Part shown: positions 16,912-25,528 of the stretch, in pieces
Position numbering within the stretch: position 1 is the stretch's first letter
Layout: the number at the start of each line of letters is the position of its first letter
Assembly (NCBI GenBank): GCA_964410125.1
Contig: CAYPGQ010000001.1
Coordinates: forward strand, 1-64,000
DNA from: G020348385 sp964410125
Lineage (GTDB): Bacteria > Acidobacteriota > Aminicenantia > Aminicenantales > Aminicenantaceae
Length of the DNA: 64,000 nucleotides
Reading direction: 5' to 3'
Notes under the pieces: generated by a model
Database searches by the model: none
What the model was told of the DNA's origin: nothing
The model's input: only the letters and a program-made list of their open reading frames with translations
Translations under genes and position numbers: made by a program

Positions 16912-18093
16912 CTATTCTCTCAAGTTCAGATAGCCGTAAATTTCTTCGATTTTGCCCGTTTCGGCAATCCTGTCCAGTTTTTCTGCCACATCTTTAAAAT
17001 GTTCCACCCTGATATCTCTTCCCCCAAGTCCATAAACATAATTCACAACCTTGGGCTTCGGTTCGTAATCATAAAGGGCGTTCCGTATCTCTGTAAAAAG
17101 AGGGGCTCCGAAAGCCCCGGGAGAAGAACATCGGTCCAAAACAGCAACGGCCTTCATATTCTTCAGGGCTTCGGCAATTTTTTTATCGGGAAAGGGGCGG
17201 AAAACTCTTGGCTTCAAAAGCCCAATCCTTTTTCCTTCCTCTCTGAGTTCGTCGATGGCATCCTTGCATGTTCCAGCCGCAGAACTCATCACAACGATGC
17301 AGGTTTCGGCATCATCCATCCTGTATTCCTCGAAGAAACCATACGCCCTGCCGAATTTTTCTTCGAATTCTTTTCCAACCTGTTCGATGACTGGAGGCGC
17401 GTTCTCAATTCCTTCTATTTGATTCCTCTTATGCTCAAAATAGTAATCCGTGAAATCGATCGGTCCAACCGTAAATTTTCGGCTGGTGTCCAACAAAGGA
17501 TACACCGGCTGGTACTCTCCCACAAATTCTTTGACCTTTTGGTCGTCTTCCACTTGGATAACTTCCATGGAATGGCTGATGATAAATCCATCCAGCCCGA
17601 CAAGTGTAGGAGTTCTGACATCGAGATGCTCGGCAATCCGGAATGCCTGAATAAAATTATCATAAGCTTCCTGGCAGTTTTCCGAATAGATCTGGATCCA
17701 CCCCGAATCCCGTGCTCCCATGGTATCGCTGTGGTCACCATGGATATTGATCGGGGCACTTAATGAACGATTAACTATGGCTGCAATGATGGGAAGACGC
17801 AAACCAGCGGCAATATAGAGCATCTCCCACATCAGGGCCAATCCCTGGGAAGCGGTCGCTGTCATAACCCGTCCTCCTGCCGAAGCAGAACCGATACAAA
17901 CACTCATGGCACTGTGTTCACTTTCAGGGCAGACAAACTCACCGGTGATCAAACCATCTGCTTTAAATTTTGCGATGGTTTCGACAATCGCTGTGGAGGG
18001 CGTGATGGGATAGGCAGCCAGCACATCAGGATCGACCTGCCTTACCGCTTCGGCAATGGTTTGATTGCCGTTCAGTGTTTTTAGGATGCTCAT
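16912..18093 (-). CDS. porA: 2-oxoacid:ferredoxin oxidoreductase, alpha subunit
   Basis: This 393-aa alpha subunit begins MSILKTLNGN with the conserved VLAAYPITPST pyrophosphate-side motif and an ATASQGLALMWEML block. C-terminally it has the transketolase-like domain with LKPRVFRPFP and AVLDRCSSPGAFGAP. The frame stays open further upstream, but ATG 18093 overlaps the delta gene stop by 4 nt and gives the family's normal N-terminus. It pairs with PorB, and the preceding ferredoxin subunit carries electrons out. Confidence 0.93.
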   Translation of the reverse strand: MSILKTLNGNQTIAEAVRQVDPDVLAAYPITPSTAIVETIAKFKADGLITGEFVCPESEHSAMSVCIGSASAGGRVMTATASQGLALMWEMLYIAAGLRLPIIAAIVNRSLSAPINIHGDHSDTMGARDSGWIQIYSENCQEAYDNFIQAFRIAEHLDVRTPTLVGLDGFIISHSMEVIQVEDDQKVKEFVGEYQPVYPLLDTSRKFTVGPIDFTDYYFEHKRNQIEGIENAPPVIEQVGKEFEEKFGRAYGFFEEYRMDDAETCIVVMSSAAGTCKDAIDELREEGKRIGLLKPRVFRPFPDKKIAEALKNMKAVAVLDRCSSPGAFGAPLFTEIRNALYDYEPKPKVVNYVYGLGGRDIRVEHFKDVAEKLDRIAETGKIEEIYGYLNLRE

Positions 18094-18404
18094 GTTGTCC
18101 CTCCTTCTGCCAGCTTTATCTCTTCTTTTACCATAACTATCGCTTTCTCCTTTGAGGGACATTCTTCGGCGCACATACCGCATCCGGTACAGTAGTCATA
18201 GTTGATGCCAATAACCTCTTCGTCCTCCACAAGGATGGCGAAATGAGGACAATACAACCAACAGAAAAAACATTGGATGCAATTGTCCGCAATGAATTCC
18301 GGTTTATGTCCGGAGCGCCAAGTCCCGGTCAAGTTTTTTACCGAGTTACCAGCATCAAGATTGATCGTGCCGATCGTCAATTCCTTCCAGGTTTCTTTTT
18401 TCAT
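18090..18404 (-). CDS. porD: 2-oxoacid:ferredoxin oxidoreductase, delta (ferredoxin) subunit
   Basis: This 104-aa protein has two 4Fe-4S motifs: CIQCFFCWLYCP and CTGCGMCAEECP. It is the electron-transfer subunit of the POR complex. Phe and Trp inside the first motif are normal variation. It overlaps both neighbours by 4 nt (gamma upstream, alpha downstream), so the four genes are translationally coupled. Confidence 0.93.
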   Translation of the reverse strand: MKKETWKELTIGTINLDAGNSVKNLTGTWRSGHKPEFIADNCIQCFFCWLYCPHFAILVEDEEVIGINYDYCTGCGMCAEECPSKEKAIVMVKEEIKLAEGGTT

Positions 18405-18979
18405 CCTTCTTTAACCTCCTCGACAGCTTTGTCAATGGTTCTCATGTTTTTCTCCACAACCTCTGGACGCAATTTTTTACCTAGGGAAACCTCAATGTTT
18501 TTCTTGAACTTATCAAGATCCATAAGTCCCGTAACCTTGACCAGAGCAGAAACCATAGGGACATTGGGAATGGCTTTACCCAATTCATTCTCGGCAATGG
18601 TGTAGGCGTCCAAGGAATAAATCTTTTTCCTTTCCAACGATAGCTTTTTCCGAATCAGATCGATGTCGAATTTTGTGTTCATCAGAAAGATAGTGTCCTC
18701 TTTCGCACCACTGGTGACATCCACCATTCCTAGCAAGGAAGGGTCAGTGACAACAACAATATCAGGATAATAAACCTGACTGTGCGTACGAATAGGTTTT
18801 TTGCTGATTCTGTTAAATGCCAAGATAGGGGCTCCCCGTTTCTCAGCACCAAATTCAGGAAAAGCCTGGACATAAAGATCCTCTTCCTTGGAGATAACAT
18901 CTGCCAGAGTTACTGCAGCTGTCACTACGCCTTGTCCTGCCCGGCCATGCCAGCGGATTTCAATAGTTTCTTTATCCAT
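18401..18979 (-). CDS. porG: 2-oxoacid:ferredoxin oxidoreductase, gamma subunit
   Basis: This 192-aa gamma subunit begins with ETIEIRWHGRAGQGVVTAA, the typical glycine-rich N-terminus, followed by FPEFGAEKRGAPILAFNRIS, both diagnostic of the family. It is first in the porGDAB operon. GGAGG lies 6 nt upstream of ATG 18979. About 150 nt without recognisable signals separate it from recR on the same strand. Confidence 0.93.
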   Translation of the reverse strand: MDKETIEIRWHGRAGQGVVTAAVTLADVISKEEDLYVQAFPEFGAEKRGAPILAFNRISKKPIRTHSQVYYPDIVVVTDPSLLGMVDVTSGAKEDTIFLMNTKFDIDLIRKKLSLERKKIYSLDAYTIAENELGKAIPNVPMVSALVKVTGLMDLDKFKKNIEVSLGKKLRPEVVEKNMRTIDKAVEEVKEG

Positions 18980-19128
18980 TAATCCTCCTTAATTTCAGAT
19001 CCCCAGATTTTGCGATTTAATGAATCATTGAATGCGCTTCATCGCTGATTGGGATGACTGTTATCTTTTTCTTCTTATGACTCCTTCTCCCAAATTGTGG
19101 TTATCTGAAAAAATTTATTATGATCTAC

Positions 19129-19734
19129 TTATTCTGTTAACTCTGTTCTTCCCTCCAACGATTTTTTAATCGTCACTTGATCGGCAAAATCAATATCCGA
19201 GCCCACAGGAAGACCCATGGCTAGTCGAGTCATCTTGATATGAAAATCTTTAAGCAGCCTTACCAGGTATATGGCTGTGGCCTCTCCTTCGGCTGTGGGA
19301 TTTGTGGCCAAAATAATCTCTTTAAACTGTCCATTTTTTATTCTTTCAATCAATTTATCTATCTTCAATTCATCAGGCCCTATACCTTTTAGCGGAGAGA
19401 GTGTTCCATGAAGGACATGATAGAGCCCGTGAAATATCCCGGTTTTTTCAATCGAGGAAATATTAAAAGGTTCTTCGATGACACACAAAACGTCCTGTTC
19501 TCTTTTGCTGTCCGTACAGTACTGACAAGGATCAATGTGTGTCAAACTATTGCAGATGGAACAGTAGAAAATGTTTTGCTTGGCTTCCTTAATGGCATCA
19601 GCCAGTCGATCAGCCTCATCTTGTGGAATTCCGATGAGATAAAATGCAATCCTCTGGGCTGTTTTTGCACCGATACTCGGAATTTTTTTCAGCTCTTCGA
19701 TGAGCCGGGATAAGGGATGTTCTAGATCGAGCAT
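19129..19734 (-). CDS. recR: Recombination protein RecR
   Basis: This 201-aa protein has the full RecR layout: a helix-hairpin-helix (LKKIPSIGAKTAQRIAFYL region), a Cys4 zinc finger (CSICNSLTHIDPCQYC) and a Toprim domain (VLCVIEEPFNISSIE, then LATNPTAEGEATAIYL), followed by the C-terminal LAMGLPVGSDIDFAD. It works with RecF/RecO in gap repair and RecA loading. Its start overlaps the ybaB stop by 1 nt. The dnaX-ybaB-recR order is the classic conserved cluster. Confidence 0.97.
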   Translation of the reverse strand: MLDLEHPLSRLIEELKKIPSIGAKTAQRIAFYLIGIPQDEADRLADAIKEAKQNIFYCSICNSLTHIDPCQYCTDSKREQDVLCVIEEPFNISSIEKTGIFHGLYHVLHGTLSPLKGIGPDELKIDKLIERIKNGQFKEIILATNPTAEGEATAIYLVRLLKDFHIKMTRLAMGLPVGSDIDFADQVTIKKSLEGRTELTE

Positions 19735-20045
19735 TAAAAAAGTCCTGGAATCTTCAGGCCTGCTCCAAAAGCCCCCATTTTTTCTGAAAGCGCTTCGTCA
19801 ACCTTTGTATTGGCATCGTTAAAAGCAGCAACGATCAGATCCTGAAGCATTTCTGTGTCCTCTTTATCGACAACTTCGGGGTTTATCGTCAAAGAGATTA
19901 AATTCTTGGTACCGTCCAACACAACATTCACCATACCGCCTCCGCTCGATCCCTCTATCCTCATTTCGGCCATTTCTTTCTGGAGCCTATCCTGCATCTC
20001 CTTTGCCTGTTTCATCATTTTTTGAATATTACCCATACTTTTCAT
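19734..20045 (-). CDS. ybaB: YbaB/EbfC nucleoid-associated protein
   Basis: This 103-aa protein begins MGNIQKMMKQAKEMQ and carries the SSGGGMVNVVLDGTKNL strand region and a C-terminal helix (LVAAFNDANTKVDEAL). It is a DNA-binding tweezer-shaped dimer. GAGAGG before ATG 20045 supports that start. It lies between dnaX and recR as in many bacteria. Confidence 0.95.
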   Translation of the reverse strand: MKSMGNIQKMMKQAKEMQDRLQKEMAEMRIEGSSGGGMVNVVLDGTKNLISLTINPEVVDKEDTEMLQDLIVAAFNDANTKVDEALSEKMGAFGAGLKIPGLF

Positions 20046-20060
20046 TTTTTCCTCTCATGC

Positions 20061-20114
20061 CTGAATTATTCATAAAGAATGGGGGCAGAGGGTCTTGACT
20101 CGTGAATAATCCAG
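20061..20114. repeat. Imperfect hairpin between dnaX and ybaB
   Basis: CTGAATTATTCA (20061-20072) and TGAATAATCCAG (20103-20114) are inverted copies with one mismatch around a 30-nt loop. The same TGAATAnTTCAGG motif occurs at 3494-3509 and 15872-15885, so it may be a small dispersed repeat. It could form an mRNA hairpin between the two genes. Confidence 0.45.
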
Positions 20115-20127
20115 TTTCATTTTATCT

Positions 20128-21546
20128 TTATTTTTTCCCTTTTTTTAGGGGTTCAACGGTGAGAACCTGGGCTTTGAAGGTATCTAAAAAATATTTGACT
20201 GTGGGATCCTTCGTAGAAAAATCCGCATCTTTTTGCACTGTTTTTAATTTATGGCTTTCCGATTCCTCCGGAGGATTTTCGGGTGTAGGAGGCGGCAATT
20301 CAGGTTCTTTTTTTGGAATAGTTTCTCTCTCCAGATTTTCGGACTTCGGAAGACTGGGTTTTTCCTCGCTCTTAGTCGGGGGGACAGATTCTACAGGCCT
20401 GTTAAAATCCTTTTTTAAGGCCTCAATATCTTGAATAATGTCTTCTAAAGGGACAAGTTTTTTAAAGTGGCACAATTTGATCAGCAAGGCTTCGAGATAA
20501 ATTCTGGGATGAGAGGAGAATCTCAACCCCTGTTCTCCCTGTTGGAGGGCAACAAGATAGCGGAGAAAATCGTCGGCTGAGGACTTCTCTGCTTCCTGTG
20601 CGAGAGCCTTGATGTCCTCCTCGCTCAACGCAAGCAATTCCTGTGGATTTTTGACCGTTTTCACTAGAAGCAAATTTCGGAAATGCTGGACGAGCTCCTT
20701 GTAGAAAAATCTCAGGTCATCACCCTTCTCGATGACACTCTCTACAAGCGGGAATATACGATCTGGTTTTTCATCAAGAATAGCGCTAGAGAAATCAAAC
20801 AGGACTTCCCTACTTATGGCGCCAAGGATTTCCTTGAGGTCTTCATCGGCAATATGTTCTCCAGAATAGGAAACAGCTTGATCGAGAAGGCTCTGCGCAT
20901 CTCGCAGACTGCCATCTGCAGCCTCGGCAATCATGTTGAGACCGTAAGTAGAAATGGTTATGTTTTCTTGTTTGGTGATATCCAACAAGTGGTTGATTAT
21001 ATCCTTCTGCGATATTTTTTTGAACTCAAAATGTTGACAGCGGGAAATAATGGTCGCGGGAACCTTGTGAAACTCTGTGGTCGCGAAAATAAAGATAGTA
21101 TGGGGAGGCGGTTCCTCCAAAGTTTTTAGCAGAGCATTGAATGCTTCTCGGGTGAGCATGTGGACTTCGTCGATGATGATGACCTTGTATCGGCTGTGAA
21201 GGGGTTTGTACTTCACTCCCTCCCTAAGCGATCTTACTTCGTCTATTCCTCTGTTGGAAGCTCCATCGATTTCCAAGACATCTACTGAGCGATCTTCGTT
21301 GATTTCTTTGCAGAATTCGCATTTGTTGCATGGATTGGGTATGGGACCATGCTGGCAATTCAAGGCTTTGGCAAGAATGCGTGCTGTAGTCGTTTTTCCT
21401 ACGCCTCTCATGCCGGAAAAGATGTAGGCCTGAGCGACGCGGTCATTTTTGACCGCATTCATCAGGGTTTTAACGACATGTTTTTGGCCTATCATCCGCT
21501 CGAATGTCATAGGCCGGTATTTTCGGGCAAAAATCACATAACTCAT
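20128..21546 (-). CDS. dnaX: DNA polymerase III gamma/tau subunit (clamp loader)
   Basis: This 472-aa clamp-loader ATPase has Walker A GMRGVGKTTTA, a zinc finger (CQHGPIPNPCNKCEFC), Walker B VIIIDEVHMLT and sensor regions (FATTEFHKVPATIISRCQ). Domains I-III end near residue 370. The rest is a low-complexity Pro/Glu/Lys linker and a short tail, so it lies between typical gamma and tau lengths. The last codons include a run of seven A (CTA AAA AAA GGG), but a shifted frame would add only about 20 residues. It heads the dnaX-ybaB-recR cluster. Confidence 0.95.
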   Translation of the reverse strand: MSYVIFARKYRPMTFERMIGQKHVVKTLMNAVKNDRVAQAYIFSGMRGVGKTTTARILAKALNCQHGPIPNPCNKCEFCKEINEDRSVDVLEIDGASNRGIDEVRSLREGVKYKPLHSRYKVIIIDEVHMLTREAFNALLKTLEEPPPHTIFIFATTEFHKVPATIISRCQHFEFKKISQKDIINHLLDITKQENITISTYGLNMIAEAADGSLRDAQSLLDQAVSYSGEHIADEDLKEILGAISREVLFDFSSAILDEKPDRIFPLVESVIEKGDDLRFFYKELVQHFRNLLLVKTVKNPQELLALSEEDIKALAQEAEKSSADDFLRYLVALQQGEQGLRFSSHPRIYLEALLIKLCHFKKLVPLEDIIQDIEALKKDFNRPVESVPPTKSEEKPSLPKSENLERETIPKKEPELPPPTPENPPEESESHKLKTVQKDADFSTKDPTVKYFLDTFKAQVLTVEPLKKGKK

Positions 21547-21658
21547 GTTAATTAAACTGATGAATGTTTTGAAGGAAACCGTGTTCCTTATAATGTAAAC
21601 AATATATTATCATAATTCTATAGGAATTCAAAAAATAATTTAAAAGGGATTAAAAGCC

Positions 21659-21721
21659 GACGGTTCTATTTTCAAAAATCTGTTGAAAAGAAAGATAAAT
21701 CCAGTTAAAAATAGAACCGTC
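21659..21721. repeat. Short inverted-repeat element upstream of the DMT transporter
   Basis: GACGGTTCTATTTT (21659-21672) and its exact reverse complement (21708-21721) flank 35 AT-rich bases. A T-run (CCCCTTTTTT) follows on the plus strand, so it would also act as a terminator-like hairpin. It resembles REP-type extragenic palindromes. The frame of the next gene can be extended into it, which argues for the internal ATG as the true start. Confidence 0.6.
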
Positions 21722-21733
21722 CCCTTTTTTCTA

Positions 21734-22588
21734 ATGGCAAAAAAACAGAGTCTTGTCGAGATCCATGTGGCTGTTGTCCTTTTCGGACTTGCAGGGCTCT
21801 TCGGAAAATGGCTCTTTTTATCCCCTTTAATCATAGTCTTAGGACGTGTCTTTTTTGCTAGCCTATCCCTTCTCCTTTTTTTCCTACTCTCAAAACAAAA
21901 CATGAGGATCTCACCCTCAAAAAACTATGCCATTTTTATCCTGCTGGGATTTATCCTTGCAGTGCATTGGGCAGCGTTTTTTCAGTCCATCCAGATTTCC
22001 ACCGTCGCCGTCGGACTCCTGTCCTATTCCAGTTTTCCTGTTTTCACCGTGTTCCTCGAACCCCTTTTTTTCGGGGAAAAAGTCGAGATGTCCACAATCT
22101 TTTATGCCATTCTCTGTGTAGTCGGTATTTTTTTAATCATCCCACGATTTGACCTCAACAACTCTGTTTACCAAGGTGTCCTCTGGGGCTTATTCGCTGG
22201 ATTCACCTTTTCCATCCTTTCTATTCTGAACAGGAAGCTCTCTCAGAGATATTCCAGCCTTTTGATCACCTTTTATCAAGATTTTTGGGCAACTCTTTTC
22301 CTACTCCCGTTCTTTTTTATCATGAAGCCTCGTCTGGACAACAGAGACATTTTTCTGCTCCTGATTTTGGGCATTTTTTGCACAGCTCTCTCGCATTCCT
22401 TATTCATCAAAGGAATGCGCAATATCAAAGCTCAAACCGCAGCCATAATCAGCTCTTTGGAACCTGTTTATGGAATCATCATGGCCCTTTTTATTCTGAA
22501 AGAAGTCCCAAGCCTGAGGACCATTTTAGGAGGGATCGTTATCCTTGGGACAACACTGGCCGTAACTCTGAAAGGAGCCCGGCACTAG
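21734..22588 (+). CDS. EamA/DMT-superfamily metabolite exporter
   Basis: This 284-aa protein has about ten membrane helices arranged as two EamA repeats (the second begins near VLWGLFAGFTFSILSILNRKL, and its end has GTTLAVTL). Drug/metabolite transporters of this type usually export amino acids or nucleobases. The substrate is unknown. Start ATG 21734 (MAKKQSLVEIHV) is chosen because the longer frame from 21683 reads through the inverted repeat. It converges with the lipoprotein gene, leaving 6 nt between the stops. Confidence 0.85.
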   Translation: MAKKQSLVEIHVAVVLFGLAGLFGKWLFLSPLIIVLGRVFFASLSLLLFFLLSKQNMRISPSKNYAIFILLGFILAVHWAAFFQSIQISTVAVGLLSYSSFPVFTVFLEPLFFGEKVEMSTIFYAILCVVGIFLIIPRFDLNNSVYQGVLWGLFAGFTFSILSILNRKLSQRYSSLLITFYQDFWATLFLLPFFFIMKPRLDNRDIFLLLILGIFCTALSHSLFIKGMRNIKAQTAAIISSLEPVYGIIMALFILKEVPSLRTILGGIVILGTTLAVTLKGARH

Positions 22589-22594
22589 CCTGAA

Positions 22595-23755
22595 TCACTT
22601 CTTGATTTCTTTTTTCTTGATCGTTTTCTTCTTTGTTTGCTCATCTTCTTTTTTATGTCTTTTCTTTATCTCTGTTTTTTCCTTCTCATGACTCTGCTTG
22701 ATCTTTATGACTTTTTGATCGTATTCTTTTTTTATCTTCTGTTTTTCCGTTGCATCTTTGGCTGCCCCCTCTTCCTGTTGTTTCTTCCGAAGAATCTGCT
22801 GCAATTCCTTTTTCTGGCTATCTCCCAGATGTTTGAGTTCCTGTTTTTGGGCATCTTTTAAACGTATTGCTTGGGATTCTGCTTGTTTTTCAGGCTCTCT
22901 CATGGTCGTACGAGTGATTCTGTCGAGGACCTCATCTTTCTCCAAGACCCTGTCTGGATGGGCGGATTCATTTTGCCTGATGATGGGATTATAGATTTCC
23001 ACTCGACCTTCCCTTACTCTGGATTGTCCAGGCCGATCTGCCGGTGCCAGTTCATGCCTTGAAATGGTCTGCTTTGTCATCCTCCTGACATGATCGATAT
23101 CGACACCTCTGTTTATTACTCTGTCATCCCTGACTCGAATATCGGTTCTTATAACCGAATAGTTGATTATAGTTAAATTTCGCTCCATCGGAAGAACATA
23201 TCGGTAGAGTCTGGTGTTGAGAAAATAGGGATATTCCACAAATACCCAAGAGGAATGATAAAGGGTATAAGGCAAGGTGGTTATGCCCACTCCGGGAACA
23301 AACCTTGCTTCCGGAGGGATGGCAGCCCATCCGATGTAAAGGTCGCCTGTTCTCCAGCTTACCCAGGCGGGTCCCCATTCGGTTCCTGGAACCCAATGCC
23401 AGCCAAGATACCTGTCCCAGCCCCACCGGCCATAATGAAACGGTACCCAACCCCATCTGAACTGGGAGGCCCATGTCCAGCCAAAATCCGACCATACCCA
23501 TTGCCCCTGGGTGTATGGGCGCCATCCATACGCCATTCTCTCAGGAATCCACACATATCCATACGGGGAATGGTGAACCCACACCCCATAAGAAGAGAGG
23601 TAATCGTAAAAATATGAGGTATCCATCTCTGTCGAATAGGGATCTTCATAATAATCATCCCTGTACGGGGGACGCCCTTCATCTACGGGGACATAGATAA
23701 GACAACTGGTCATCGCTATAATCCCCAGAAAAAGAATAAATATGTTTTTTTTCAT
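22595..23755 (-). CDS. Trp-rich YxWG-repeat lipoprotein with coiled-coil tail
   Basis: This 386-aa protein begins with a lipoprotein signal (FLGIIAMTSC). GGAGGT 4 nt before ATG 23755 decides the start over the longer frame. Residues ~50-150 are packed with Trp/Gly/Tyr repeats (YGVWVHHSPYGYVWIP, FGWTWASQFRWGWVPFHYGRW, LGWHWVPGTEWGPAWVSW), which resembles the DUF6600 type common in Acidobacteria-like genomes. The C-terminal ~130 residues are highly charged Lys/Glu/Gln and probably a coiled coil. The function is unknown; envelope location is likely. Confidence 0.75.
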   Translation of the reverse strand: MKKNIFILFLGIIAMTSCLIYVPVDEGRPPYRDDYYEDPYSTEMDTSYFYDYLSSYGVWVHHSPYGYVWIPERMAYGWRPYTQGQWVWSDFGWTWASQFRWGWVPFHYGRWGWDRYLGWHWVPGTEWGPAWVSWRTGDLYIGWAAIPPEARFVPGVGITTLPYTLYHSSWVFVEYPYFLNTRLYRYVLPMERNLTIINYSVIRTDIRVRDDRVINRGVDIDHVRRMTKQTISRHELAPADRPGQSRVREGRVEIYNPIIRQNESAHPDRVLEKDEVLDRITRTTMREPEKQAESQAIRLKDAQKQELKHLGDSQKKELQQILRKKQQEEGAAKDATEKQKIKKEYDQKVIKIKQSHEKEKTEIKKRHKKEDEQTKKKTIKKKEIKK

Positions 23756-23833
23756 GTTTACCTCCCTCACTGGGATTCTACTCATATGATAAAGGAATAG
23801 TGCAAATTCTTCAATTCTTTCTTGCCTGACTGC

Positions 23834-25039
23834 TCATACTAGCTGCTTGAAGACTTTTTTGACTCTCTTGAAAGCCCAGCTGAGATCTTTTTGTTTGATA
23901 ACTAAGGGAGGAGCGAAACGGATGACATTTTCGTGAGTCTCTTTACAAAGCAGGCCTTCCTTAGCAAGCGCTTCGCAAAAACGCCGAGCTCCTCCGGCTT
24001 CATGTTTCAGCTCAATCCCTATGAGAAGCCCTTTGCCTCTGACTTCCTTGATATATTTGCTTTTGATAGTTTTGAGCTTTTTCAGCAAAAAATCGCCCTG
24101 TTCAGCAGAGTTCAACACAATATCTTCTTCCTGGAGAACCCGGAGAGACTCACGAGCCACAGCACACGCTAAAGGATTCGCTCCAAAAGTCGAGCCATGA
24201 GTACCTGGAGTGAAAACACCTAAGATTTCCCTTGAAGAAAGAACTGAAGAAATAGCATAACATCCGCCGCCAAGAGATTTCCCGATGATTAGAACATCTG
24301 GTTTTACAGATTCATGATCGCAACCAAAAAGTTTGCCCGTTCTGCCTAGTCCGGTTTGAATTTCATCTGCCATGAACAAGACATTGTTTTTTTCACAAAT
24401 TTCCTTTGCGCCTTTTAAATATCCTTCGGGAGGAATGATAATCCCTCCCTCCGCCTGGATGGGCTCAACGAGAAATGCCGCCGTATCTGGAGTGATGGCT
24501 GCTTCGAGTGCCCCAAGCTCTCCATAAGGCACTGTAACAAACCCAGGAGCAAATGGGCCGAAATCTTTTTTGTATAACTCCTCTGTAGTGAAACCGACAA
24601 TTGTAATGGTTCGACCATGAAAATTATTGCTGCAAACAATAATCTCTGCTTGATCTTCCGGGATACCTTTCTTCTGGTAGCCCCACTTCCGGGCCGCCTT
24701 TATGGCTGTTTCAACCGCTTCTGCTCCGGAGTTCATGGCCATCACCATTTCATAATCAGTTAGATCACAGATTTCTTTGGCAAACAGAGGCCACTGGTCA
24801 TTGCGAAAAGCACGAGAAGTGATCGTGAGCTGCTTGGCTTGCTCTATCAATGCTTTGACAACACGGGGATGGCAATGGCCCATGTTAACGGATGAATAGG
24901 CGCTTAAAAAATCAAGGTATTTATTCCCTTCGATATCCCAAACCCAGATGCCTTTCCCCTTGTCTATAACAACATCGATAGGGTCGTAATTACATGCGCC
25001 GTAAATGCTTTCTACATCGATTAGATATTTGCTATCCAT
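23834..25039 (-). CDS. rocD: Ornithine--oxo-acid aminotransferase
   Basis: This 401-aa class-III PLP aminotransferase converts ornithine and a 2-oxoacid to glutamate-5-semialdehyde (pyrroline-5-carboxylate) and an amino acid. Visible motifs are MNSGAEAVETAIKAARKWGY, VEPIQAEGGIIIPPEGYL, the aldimine-forming lysine in IIGKSLGGGCYA and GSTFGANPLACAVA. The frame continues upstream through the tRNA gene, but ATG 25039 with GGAG just upstream gives the expected N-terminus. It supplies the same pyrroline-5-carboxylate that HypD makes, and the amidinotransferase on the other side would supply ornithine. Acetylornithine or other omega-amino substrates cannot be fully excluded. Confidence 0.88.
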   Translation of the reverse strand: MDSKYLIDVESIYGACNYDPIDVVIDKGKGIWVWDIEGNKYLDFLSAYSSVNMGHCHPRVVKALIEQAKQLTITSRAFRNDQWPLFAKEICDLTDYEMVMAMNSGAEAVETAIKAARKWGYQKKGIPEDQAEIIVCSNNFHGRTITIVGFTTEELYKKDFGPFAPGFVTVPYGELGALEAAITPDTAAFLVEPIQAEGGIIIPPEGYLKGAKEICEKNNVLFMADEIQTGLGRTGKLFGCDHESVKPDVLIIGKSLGGGCYAISSVLSSREILGVFTPGTHGSTFGANPLACAVARESLRVLQEEDIVLNSAEQGDFLLKKLKTIKSKYIKEVRGKGLLIGIELKHEAGGARRFCEALAKEGLLCKETHENVIRFAPPLVIKQKDLSWAFKRVKKVFKQLV

Positions 25040-25069
25040 CTCTACTCCATATTTCTTCAAATTGTTCGG

Positions 25070-25160
<91 letters not shown>

Positions 25161-25528
25161 GCAATCTCAGATATATTGCCACATTTGAGGTTGTTTAAAT
25201 TACCAGAAAATGCCTCAGAGGTCAATGTATTCTCTCACAAGCTGGTCAATAATTAGAGGCTTTTCGTAGGATTCTCCTTTCATATTTAACTTAACAAAAA
25301 AGGTGACATTTTACACGAAGTTGCATATTCTTTAGAAGGATTTACATAAATGAAAAGAAGCATATTTAAATCAAACCAAAATATAAGTTCCAATTGCATC
25401 AAGAAATATACAACCATCTACCTAAAATTCTTGAAGAGACTAGGAAGGCAACAAAGGAACTTGGTCTGGATAAGTAGAAGACTTGCAATAGATTCGAAGT
25501 CTATACCCAATCTAAAAATATTCTACTC
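25161..25528. other. 368-nt spacer between tRNA-Ser and the amidinotransferase gene
   Basis: This AT-rich spacer has no complete gene. A coding-like remnant on the plus strand is listed separately (25370-25477). The stretch 25300-25345 contains TTTACA- and TATTCT-like boxes that might be a promoter for the downstream amidinotransferase, but spacing and match are weak. Confidence 0.5.
25370..25477 (+). pseudogene. Possible 3' remnant of a lost gene
   Basis: From ATC 25370 to TAG 25475-25477 one frame reads as plausible protein (KYKFQLHQEIYNHLP, then KILEETRKATKELGLDK), while the frame is closed just upstream by TAA. The amphipathic, Lys/Glu-rich composition is unlike the surrounding AT-rich spacer. 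It may be the C-terminal end of a deleted gene. The family is not recognised. Confidence 0.3.

Noticed and set aside
16894..17763. 289-codon frame on the plus strand opposite porA
   Set aside because: It is antisense to a strongly supported subunit gene, and the translation has no protein-family character.
20128..20160. Programmed frameshift in dnaX at the seven-A run
   Set aside because: A shifted frame adds only about 20 residues, no stem-loop or internal SD is evident, and the annotated product already has a tail. Not supported.
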